NCBI RefSeq assembly: GCF_030272615.1
Contig: NC_081414.1
Span: 914,821,648-914,885,647, forward strand
DNA length: 64,000 bases
Reading direction: 5' to 3'
DNA from: Cryptomeria japonica
Taxonomy: Eukaryota; Streptophyta; Pinopsida; Cupressales; Cupressaceae
In this document: positions 55,988-64,000 of the stretch, in pieces
Numbering within the stretch: the stretch's first letter is position 1
How the letters are laid out: each line of letters opens with the position of its first letter
Position numbers and translations under genes: made by a program
Notes under the pieces: model-generated
What the model saw: the letters and a program-made list of their open reading frames with translations, nothing else
Told to the model about the DNA's origin: nothing
The model's database searches: none

Positions 55988-57568
55988 CATAGGACCCCTT
56001 AAGACACCAAATTATGTCGTTAGGGGTCATATGGTGTCCTAAGGGGTTGTAGGATACAATATGACACAAAGCGACCCAATATGGTGTCATTAGGGGTCAC
56101 ATGGTGTCCTAAGAGGTCATAAGGGTTCATGGGGCACCATATGACCCCTTAGGACACCATATGATCCCTAACGACATTATTTGTGTCTTAAGGGGTCCTA
56201 TGGTGTCGTTAGGAGTCATATGGTGTCCATAAGGGTCATATGGTGTCTTGGGACACCATATGACCCCTAATGACACCATATTGGGTTGCTTTGGGTCATA
56301 TTATGTCCTAAGGGGTCATATTGTGTCCTATGACCCATTAGGACACCATATGACCCCTAATGACATGATTTGGTATCTTAAGGGGTCCTATGGTGTTTTT
56401 AGGGGTCATATGGTGTCCATAGGGGTCATATGGTGTCTTGGGACACCATAGGACCCCTTAAGACACCAAATCATGTCATTAGGGGTCATATGGCATCCTA
56501 AGTGGTTATATGGTGTCCCATGAACCCTTATGACCTCTTAGGACACCATATGACCCCTAATGACACCATATTGGGTCGCTTTGGGTCATATTGTGTCTGA
56601 AGGGGTCATATTGTGTCTTACGACCTCTTAGGACACAATATGACCCAAATCATCTCAATATGGTGTCATTAGGGGTCATATGGTATCCCAAGACACCATA
56701 TGACCCCTATAGACACCATAGGACCCCTAATGACACCATAGGACCCCTTAAGACACCAAATCATCTTGTTAGGGGTCATATGGTGTCTTAAGGGGTCGTA
56801 GGACATAATATGACCCCTTAGGACACAATATGACCCAAAGCGACCTAATATGGTGTGATTAGGGGTCATATGGTGTCCTAAGAGGTCATACGGGTTCATG
56901 GGACACCATATGACCCCTAACAACATGATTTGGTGTCTTAAGGGGTCTTGTAGTGTCCATAGGGGTCATATGGTGTCTTAGGACACCATACGACCCATTA
57001 TGACACCATATTAGGTTTCTTTGGGTCATATTGTGTTGTAAGGGGTCATATGGTGTCCTACCACCCTTTATAACCCCTTACAACACCATATTGTGTCATA
57101 AGGGGTCCTATTGTGTCTATAGGGGTCATATGGTGTCCTACGACCTCTTATGACACCATATGACCCCTTAAGACACCATATTTGGTCGTTATGGGTCATA
57201 TTGTGTCCTAGTGGGTCATATTATGTCATATGACCCCTTTAAGACATCATATGACCCCTTAGGACACCATATGACCCCTAATGACACCATATTGGGTTGC
57301 TTTGGGTCATATGGTGTCTTACAACCCCTTAAGACAACATATGACCCATAACACACAATTTGGTGTTTTAAGGGGTCATATGGTGTCCTAGGACACCATA
57401 TGATGCTTATGGACACCATATGACCCCTAATGACACTATATGGTGTCATAAGGGATTGGATGTTGTCCTTAGGGGTCATATGGTGTCCCATGAACTCTTA
57501 TGACCCCTTAGAATGCCATACGACCCGTTATGGCACTATATTGGGCTGCTTTGGGTCCTATGGTGTCT
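55988..57568. repeat. Array of a ~19-bp unit in both orientations
   Basis: The unit GGGGTCATATGGTGTCCTA and its inverse (AGGACACCATATGACCCC) recur many dozens of times over 1.6 kb, often alternating so that hairpins are possible. Larger patterns also recur, such as ACACCATATTGGGTCGCTTT. Frames found here are artefacts of the period. No gene is present. Confidence 0.92.
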
Positions 57569-57888
57569 TAATATCTATCTCCCCCTCTCCCCTAATCTCT
57601 CTCTATTCCTCTCCCCTAATCTCTCCATCTTTCTCTCTCTCCCCCAATCTCTCTCTATCTCTCTCTCTCCATTCCCCCTCCCCATCTCTCTCTCTCTCTC
57701 TATCTTTGTCTCTTTATCTCTCTCCCCTAGTCTCTCCACTAATGTCTCTATGTCCCTCTCCCCTAATCTCTCTCTCTATCTCTCTATCTCTCTCTCTCTC
57801 TCTCTCTCTCCACTAATCTCTTTATCTCTCTCTACCTTCCCTCCCCTCCCTCCCTCTCTCTTCATCTCTCTCTCTCCCTTTTCCCTCC

Positions 57889-57983
<95 letters not shown>

Positions 57984-58212
57984 CTATTCTCTGTCTCTCT
58001 CTCTCTCTCTATTCTTTGTCTCTCTATCTCTCCCCCCTAGTCTATCCACTAATGTCTCTCTATCCCTCTCCCCTAATCTCTCTCTCTCTATCTCTCTCTC
58101 TCTCTCTCTCTCTCCACTAATCTCTTTATCTCTCTCTACCTTCCCTCCCCTCCCTCCCTCTCTCTTCATCTCTCTCTCTCCCTTTGCCCTCCCCATCTCT
58201 CTCTCTCTCTCT

Positions 58213-58250
<38 letters not shown>

Positions 58251-58370
58251 TCCCCCTACTCATCTCTCCCTTCCCCCTCCCCATCTCTCTCTCTCTCTAT
58301 CCCTCCCCGCTCCCTCCCTCTCTCTCTGTCTCCCCCCACTCCCCCCTCTCCCTCTCCCTCTCCCTAATAT
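57569..58370 (+). repeat. CT-rich pyrimidine block with an internal ~304-bp duplication
   Basis: Almost pure CTCTCT with C-rich interruptions. The segment CCACTAATCTCTTTATCTC at 57810 returns at 58114 with its flanks, so about 304 bases are duplicated in tandem. Low-complexity Ser-Leu-rich ORFs here are not proteins. Confidence 0.95.
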
Positions 58371-59303
58371 CATATACTAATTTATTTATAAATTAATATA
58401 TTAATATATTAATAAAAAATCTAGTTAGATAATTTACTGATTAAAATTGGATATCTGATTTTTGTAGTCAAATTTTCAAATTTCAAATTTCAGCCCAGGA
58501 ATGCTTTGGTATTTGGCTTGGAAGTGACAAGCCTAGAAAGTCAACTGAAAAAACATGTTTTTTCAGTGTTCCTTGATTTTCCAAACTTTACACTGGTGGC
58601 TGACGACTTTTTTTGTAGCCAAAATTAATAAAACGAAAAGTGTTTTTTAAGGATGTTCCCAAATTTCCAACAATATAAGGCTTGTCTTATTTCGACTTTA
58701 ATAAATAATTATTATTTATTTTCTAATTGAATTCTGACAATAGTCCTGATTGATATACTAATTTTCATAACTTTCAAACGGTATACCATTTTTTGAATCC
58801 AAAACATGCATCACATCCTATGCTTCATCTACTATAGGGAAAAATTTAAAAAAATTAAATTTCATAAGGTTTTGACCAAGTTAAGGTGGTCAGATGTAGG
58901 AGTTTCTAAATTTCTGAAAAGTTGTAGTAAAAAATTCATAAATAATTATTTACCTTCTAAAAAATTAAAAACAAATATGCATCACATCTGGACGTGAGTC
59001 TAATACTTATATTATAAATATTATAAAAAAATATTATGATTTGATTATGATTAGGGTGGTCAGACATACGTGTACTTCTTATTTTTTTCTTGAAATTTAA
59101 GTACCACTGCATTGAAATTTAAAATTTTCATCAAATAGGATTTTTTTTTTCCAAAAAACAACTAGTAGCTTAGAAACTACATTCAATTTTATATATATTC
59201 TCTTCTTACATATTTTAAAAATAATGTTCACAACTTATTCAAATTTTCATGTCAAGTTGCATAACTCTGATTTTCTGAAATTCCATTGACACTTAAGGGC
59301 TTG
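58371..59303. other. AT-rich right subterminal region of Element X
   Basis: No coding signal. ATTGGATATCTGATTTT at 58446-58462 is another version of the subterminal palindrome. A phrase AAGGTGGTCAGATGTA near 58882 and AGGGTGGTCAGACATA near 59053 forms a short direct repeat, each preceded by similar AT-rich text and, for the first, followed by ATGCATCACATC, which also occurs at 58806 and 58976. Confidence 0.5.
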
Positions 59304-59327
59304 TTTTGGCACACCATGATTCTGCAC
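59304..59327 (-). repeat. Element X right terminal inverted repeat
   Basis: TTTTGGCACACCATGATTCT and four more bases; inverse of 37344-37367 at 19 of 24 positions. Gypsy-B integrase sequence resumes within about 10 bases. Confidence 0.7.
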
Positions 59328-59335
59328 ATACTCAA

Positions 59336-59810
59336 AACCAAATTAAGTTTTGATAGCATCTATGTTGTGGTAGATAGGTTTATTAAGATGGCTCATTTTA
59401 TTCCATGCAAGGCCACTCATGATGCTAGCCACATTTCTCACTTGTTTTTCAAAGATGTTATTAGAATTCATGGTTTACCTATCAACATTGTGTCCAATAG
59501 AGATGCAAAGTTTATTAGTCATTTTTGGAAGACTTTGTGGCAAAGATTAGGTACTAATTTATCTTTCAGTTTAGCCTATCATCCCCAAACGGATGGCCAA
59601 AATGAGGTGGTCAATAGAACACTTGGAAATCTACTTAGATGCCTAACAAAAGAGTATGGTCAAACTTGGGATCAAATCATCCATCAAGTTGAGTTTGCCT
59701 ACAATGATAGTGTGAATAGGTCCACCAGTAAAATTCCTTTTGAGGTGGTGTATGGCATTCATCCTAGAGGAGTTTTGGAGCTTAGGGATGTGGGAAAGAT
59801 GGGACAGTAG
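59336..59810 (+). pseudogene. Gypsy-B integrase DDE core
   Basis: It continues from 37338: FDSIYVVVDRFIKMAHFIPC (catalytic Asp), then IVSNRDAKFISHFWKTLW (second Asp), then AYHPQTDGQNEVVNRTL (Glu), then FAYNDSVNRSTSKIPFEVVY. The triad is intact. A stop TAG at 59808 follows GKMGQ, before the C-terminal domain. The sequence tracks Gypsy-A residue by residue, which sets the insertion point of Element X. Confidence 0.88.
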
Positions 59811-60399
59811 AGTGGACATGCCTTAGACATGGCTCAATCAATGCAAGAGGTTCATGAGCGGGTTAGGACAACCCTATTAGACACTACTCAAAGGATCAAG
59901 GACAAAGTGGATGAGAAAAGAAAAGATATCCAATTTGATGTTGGTGAAATGGTGATGGTACATTTGAACAAGGCAAGACCTCAGAAAGGTGTCCCTAGAA
60001 AGCTTCAAATGAGGAGGATAGATCCTTGCAAAGTTTTGGCCAAGTATGGAAATAATGCATACAAGGTAGACTTACCCAGTGATATGGCTTTGTCGCCCAT
60101 TTTCAATGTAGCAGCTTTGGTACAGTATAAGGGCACACTTCAAGTAGAAGATAGCAGAGTTTTAGAGGTCTCTCAAGGACTTTAAGACCTGCCCTTACTA
60201 GTTGCACCCATTCCCCAAGCCGAGAAGGTGTTAGATTCTATAGTTTTGAAGGAAACAAGGCATACTGCCTACATGGAGCACTTGGTCAAGTGGCAGCACC
60301 TTCCAGCATCAGAGGCTACTTGGATACCTAAGGCAGACTTATCTAAGCATTGAGTTCCACTTTCTTTGTTGCCTCAAGAAGTCACTTGACTTCTATTCT
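59811..60399 (+). pseudogene. Gypsy-B integrase C-terminus with chromodomain
   Basis: Frame 59829-60185 covers the C-terminal integrase domain (FDVGEMVMVHLNKARPQKGV, VLAKYGNNAYKVDLPSD, LSPIFNVAALVQY). After a TAA at about 60183 the same frame continues to a chromodomain, HTAYMEHLVKWQHLPASEAT and WIPKADL, then a stop and LPQEVT just before the PPT. It matches 10143-9763 of Gypsy-A. Confidence 0.83.
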
Positions 60400-60411
60400 T
60401 TGGGGGAGTAT
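60400..60411 (+). other. Gypsy-B polypurine tract
   Basis: TTTGGGGGAGTA sits directly before the 3' LTR. Confidence 0.88.
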
Positions 60412-61971
60412 GGTGTAGGAGCACCTAGTTTTGAGTACAACTTCTTCATTTTGGTATGTTTGTTCATAGTTTGGTTTGAGATGGTGAATAAGAGTCTTCT
60501 CTTAGGTCCTTTTATGTTTTTGAAATGTTTTGGTAGGTTGAATGTCCTTAGGATAATGCATTTGCTCAATTTTGGCTTGTAAGTGTAAAATGGCATAATC
60601 TTGCATTCTGATGTAAAATGCCTTGAATAGCCTTGTTTGGAATTGGGACATGTCAATTTAATGGTATTTTCTCATCCTAGATTGTTTCAAGGAGAAAAAA
60701 AATAATGTAAGGCAAAAATGCACTTTTTGGCAAAAGTTGTCAAAGTTGCTTGACAACTTTTTGCAACTTTGAGCAACTTTTTGCATTTTTGAGCAAAGGG
60801 TTGGTTAGGAAACTGCTGGAGAGTTAGTTAGGCTAAAAATGACATATAAATGCCTTGATAATGAATGTAATGAGGTTGTTGAATGTCTGGAGTAGATTGG
60901 AATACAAATTGGAGTTCATTTTTTGAGTTTTACCTTGTTTTTTTTAAAGAATTAGAGCAGTAGTCTGTACTTAATGGATTGATTTCATTGTTGTTCTTTT
61001 CTTATTTTTTAATACATTCTCTTGTATTTCTTAAGAAGCTTTTTGACTAGATTTTGTTCAGGTTCAAATTGAGTTGTTAATTTTGTAAGCTCTCGACCTG
61101 AGCAGGGGTTTGAGAGGCCCAAACATGGTTCCAGCTTGAAGTCCTTTGAGTTATTCTCAATAACCCTTGGGACTCAAGCCATGGAAACTTTTTACAATGT
61201 ACATATTATTTATTTTCCTTCTGAGGTCATTGAAAGGACAATGAGCATCATTTCCTAGGTGATCTCAATCATAGCCCAGTTAGGAAATGAATGAAATTAT
61301 GCAAGTGCTTGCAGGGATGAGCAAGGTTGGAAGTGTAGATTGTTTGGCATGAGAAATTGGGGTGTGGAAGAGCATATGTGTGAGTTTTGCGGTGTGTTAG
61401 ATCAAGGAAGACACCAAGCCCTTAGAAAAAGACCAAAACAAGCCTAAAACCACCTAAAACAAGCATTTCTCGGGTTCCATACCTATACGATCATACTGAG
61501 ATTTCTCATGACATAAATTGGAAATTACTCCCAAAAGGGTATCCTAATCATCAAAGAGTTTGTGTGGGTATTTGGGGAAATTGTGTGCAAATCCACAAAA
61601 ATCGGTTAGGTAGGGATAATTGAGGCTTTAGGTCTACTAGGCCTAGAAAATAGGCAAAGGAAGGAGCAATGGAGAAATGAGTCAAAACCATACTCAAAAC
61701 TAATTTAATACCCTTGGAAAACATCATAAACACATACTACAACCTCTGCAAGAATTTTTTAGGAGTTTGAGAGTGTGAGGTTGGATTTACCCTTGTGAAT
61801 CCCAACCATGCCTAAGCAACCAGTGAGCACATCTTGATTGGGAGCACTCCTAGAGAGTTGAGATGTCTAAATTGAATAGTAGACCTAATGAACAATGAAG
61901 GGATCCCACTAGGACAACACTTGACTACCTTTTATAAAGGATTGACTCTCTTTGAGTATACCTCCCCATCA
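60412..61971 (+). repeat. Gypsy-B 3' LTR
   Basis: It starts TGGTGTAGGAGCACC and ends CCCCATCA, followed by the CTTAG duplication. Mate of 31304-32835. The hairpin GTTGTCAA...TTGACAAC is at 60736-60757. The extra ~30 bases relative to the 5' LTR lie near 60690-60720. Confidence 0.92.
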
Positions 61972-62822
61972 CTTAGCCATTATCTTCGGACATCTAGAAG
62001 CAAAATGTCCTATCTTATTACAAGAAAAACATTTCAAGGGAAACTTTCCATCATACTTACCGGCACCTTTAGGAAATCTTTGAGAAATCAGTGCTTCAAG
62101 CTCATCAAGATCTTTTTGTTTCTCTCCTATCTCTCTTCTTTCTCTTTATATCTCGATATCCTACACTCATCATGATCATACTTCTACTTATCAGATACCG
62201 ATTTTGATGCTCTAAATGTAGTCTTAGACTTACCATGTGATTCTCCAAATTCACTTAGCTCAAATGCAACAAGTTTTCCAACCAACACATCTCTTATCAC
62301 TGTAGTCACACTCTGGATCTCATCAATAGCAGCAACCTTATGTTTATAAGTAGGAGGCAAAGATCTTGGTACCTTAGCAACAATCTCATCTTCCTCAATA
62401 TTTCCACCGACATTCCTAATACCAAAGATAAGTTCATTCACTTTAGCCATGTATGAATGTATGTTCTCATCATTTCTCATCTTCAATGTCTCATACTTTC
62501 GTTTCAAGATCTACAACTTAGCAACTTTCAGTTGGCTATCACATTCATACAGGATCTCAAGCTTCTCCCAAATCTCATGTGTTGTCAAAAGTCCCATTAC
62601 ATTTGTCATTTTAGAATCTATCGAGGCACTAATCAATGCTTCCTTTGCTCTGATGTTATATTCTTCTTCCTTAACCTCATCAGGAGTGGATGGTCCATTT
62701 TGAGGAACAACATAGACATTCTTAGCAATCTTCCAGTAATCTTCTCCAAGATACTTCAAATGTACCTGCATCTGGCTCTTTCATATAGTATAGTTACTTT
62801 CATCAAACCATGGACTATCCAT
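61972..62822 (-). pseudogene. Copia-B gag
   Basis: ATG 62822 (MDSPWFDE) is a plausible start, about 70 bases inside the PBS. The frame reads MQVHLKYLGEDYWKIAKNVY, NVMGLLTTHEIWEKLEILYE and, after a stop at 62511, ENIHSYMAKVNELIFGIRNV and KVAAIDEIQSVTT, a UBN2-type copia gag. A zinc knuckle CFSCNKIGHFASRC lies at about 61985-62026. Gag is then interrupted at 61972 by Gypsy-B and continues at 31303. Two or more in-frame stops are present. Confidence 0.85.
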
Positions 62823-62891
62823 CTTTAAAAGAATACCTTGAGCTTCCATCATGGATCTCCTCAAGCAATTAAGCTTCTATCAAAGGATCTA

Positions 62892-62903
62892 GCTCCGATA
62901 CCA
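62892..62903 (-). other. Copia-B primer-binding site, initiator tRNA-Met type
   Basis: The minus strand reads TGGTATCGGAGC two bases inside the LTR, one change from TGGTATCAGAGC. Confidence 0.88.
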
Positions 62904-62905
62904 AT

Positions 62906-64000
62906 TATTAGCAGAAATCAAGAAGGAAGACTAAGAGGGGGGGTGAATCAGTCTTCACTGAATCAAAGAAAATTAATCTTCAAAATATAAATTGATAAAT
63001 TGCAGCAATGAATCAGATAATAAAACTAACAACACAACACACAACACCAAGATTTTGACATGGAAAACCTATTTAAGGTAAAAGCCATGGTGGGAACCAA
63101 CCCACGGTAAGATGATACTCTCCAATAGTATGTGAAGTCTACAACCCTCATGTACACTGCCTAGAGATCACTGCTCAAAAGATATATACCCAGAAGGATA
63201 AAACCCTCAGGGAAGTCTCACTGACTTACAATATGATTCGAACTACAATCCAAAAGAAATGAACTGCAATGATAGCATCTACAAATGCCTGATTATAGTT
63301 CCAGTTAAGCATAATTGTCTACTCTGCAACACCAATCTCACCTCAACACTATACTGAATGATAAGTCTCTCATTCACACAATCACCTCTCTCTGATAATT
63401 TAGACATAATACTGAAACCTAAATTACATAAGCATCTCACCTATAAATACAAATCATCAACCTTGATAACAAGGTCGGCTAAACCCTCAACCCTTAACTC
63501 ATAATTATAAAAAATACATTGTATTATACAAAGATCAATCACCAGACCAATATAATGATTTACATTACATAGCATGGACCTAATTCAAATTTCCAAACAA
63601 TCACATCCACTGAAAATCATGCCAAGATCAAGCGCATCATGGTACACCACCAAAAATACTGCATAACACAAAAATCATCACTAGTTCATAGAAATCACCA
63701 AAACAAATAGGAAACAACTAGGAAACACTAGAAAACATGTTAGAGCCATTGAAATAGTTGCAACAATACCACTTTTCAAATCTTCATCGATCATCATCTA
63801 GAAAGCTCAAGAACACAACCAATCGGCAATTATCACGAAGAAAGATAACTTGCAGAGCACCAAATCATGAACCATCAAAGATAAAGATAGACCAGATCAT
63901 CCAAAACAATATCCCAAAGCCTCATCACAAGATCAGATCACACCAAAATATACCGGAGGAAATACCAGATTCCACAAAATAGTGATCAACAAAACCAGAC
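62906..64000 (-). repeat. Copia-B 5' LTR (right copy), truncated by window end
   Basis: It matches 26429 onward; the start reads TATTAG where the left copy has TGTTAG. The TATA-like box is at 63440-63449. The end of the LTR and the right target duplication would be about 0.15 kb beyond the window. Confidence 0.9.

Larger units (their letters stand above)
37344..59327. mobile_element. Element X, 22-kb DNA transposon with convergent genes, carrying Tat-D
   Basis: The insertion splits the Gypsy-B integrase between LPKR and the segment ending FDSIYVVVDRF. Its ends are imperfect inverted repeats (37344-37367 and 59304-59327, 19 of 24 bases agree, both closing in GCCAAAA). Inside are a plus-strand multi-exon gene (38221-40142), a 359-bp tandem array (40591-43749) and a minus-strand transposase pseudogene (55523-44971, split by Tat-D). 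Palindromes near both ends and long simple-sequence blocks on the right complete it. Without Tat-D it is about 14.3 kb. A target duplication is unclear: CTAAAAGG on the left and CTCAAAACC on the right may be a decayed pair. The exact termini could lie a few bases further out. The superfamily is unassigned. Confidence 0.72.
31304..61971 (+). mobile_element. Gypsy-B, chromodomain Ty3/gypsy LTR retrotransposon carrying a TIR element and Element X
   Basis: LTRs 31304-32835 and 60412-61971 flank a plus-strand gag-protease-RT-RNase H-integrase-chromodomain region with PBS, PPT and an exact CTTAG duplication. A TIR element (34364-35319) splits the end of the protease region. Element X (37344-59327) splits the integrase between its zinc domain and DDE core. 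Without these the element is about 7.7 kb. Its proteins match Gypsy-A closely, but the LTRs share only their terminal ~15 bases and general layout. Confidence 0.94.
26429..64000 (-). mobile_element. Copia-B, Ty1/copia LTR retrotransposon carrying Gypsy-B, right end off window
   Basis: The left LTR (26429-27683) and the first 1.1 kb of the right LTR (62906-64000) flank minus-strand copia coding sequence, split at 31303/61972 by Gypsy-B. Removing Gypsy-B with one CTTAG copy rejoins the gag frame just after its zinc knuckle. PBS and PPT are present. RT, integrase and protease are riddled with stops, and the protease active site is mutated. Its insertion target is the 3' LTR of Tat-C. The right target duplication is not visible. 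Confidence 0.92.

Noticed and set aside
55801-58396. Long low-complexity ORFs (Ser-Leu, Arg-Glu and Gly-His-rich) in the GA, 19-bp and CT blocks
   Set aside because: They follow from simple sequence that lacks stops in some frames. Open frames occur on both strands, with no domain.
37344-59327. CACTA element from the CTAGTG left border
   Set aside because: The right end does not show the matching CACTA terminus; the inverted repeat that does exist starts GTG(T/C)AG, and no 3-bp duplication is evident.
1-64000. tRNA or rRNA genes
   Set aside because: Only short tRNA-complementary primer sites were seen. No cloverleaf-length sequence with A and B boxes, and no rRNA-like text, was recognised by eye.

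Overview
The window is plant nuclear DNA made almost entirely of transposable elements inserted into one another. I found no host gene, tRNA, rRNA or CRISPR array. Plant-type LINEs, Ty1/copia elements primed by initiator tRNA-Met, chromodomain Ty3/gypsy elements, Tat-like gypsy relatives and LTRs of 1.1-2.3 kb all point to a large seed-plant genome. The old, still layered insertions would fit a gymnosperm, but that is inference and the species cannot be read from the sequence.

Layout. The outermost layer is the 3' end of a LINE (LINE-1, 1-656), followed by a second, 5'-truncated LINE (LINE-2) from about 657. LINE-2 is split twice. Copia-A (2975-19943, minus strand) sits in its endonuclease domain and is itself split by Gypsy-A (7435-16727, minus, TSD TTTGG). 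LINE-2 resumes at 19949 and is cut again at about 20390 by Tat-C, a gypsy-like element without a recognisable pol. The 3' LTR of Tat-C is broken at 26429 by Copia-B (minus), which runs off the right edge. Copia-B is split at 31304-61971 by Gypsy-B (plus, TSD CTTAG). Gypsy-B holds a 0.96-kb TIR element (34364-35319) and, in its integrase, a 22-kb DNA transposon (Element X, 37344-59327). Element X is interrupted by Tat-D (45302-52943, TSD CCAAC), a gag-protease-only LTR element whose 1143-codon ORF is still open. The deepest path has seven layers: LINE-1, LINE-2, Tat-C, Copia-B, Gypsy-B, Element X, Tat-D.

The most unusual item is Element X. It has imperfect terminal inverted repeats, a multi-exon gene of unknown function on the plus strand (38221-40142) and a DDE-like transposase pseudogene on the minus strand (55523 down to 44971). 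Between these convergent genes lies a 3.2-kb satellite of about nine 359-bp units. Palindromes centred on GATATC lie near both ends, and the right side carries a GA block, a two-orientation array of a ~19-bp unit and a CT block. The transposase resembles, from memory, a transposon-like family common in invertebrate genomes; I cannot name its superfamily.

Most coding regions other than the Tat-D ORF carry stops or frameshifts. Most of the stops I examined fit C-to-T or G-to-A changes, as expected for methylated, silenced repeats. Each copia and gypsy element once encoded gag, protease, integrase, reverse transcriptase and RNase H; none is intact now. Junctions, TSDs, PBS and PPT positions were read by eye from the sequence. 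Family names come from motif recognition, not from a database search.
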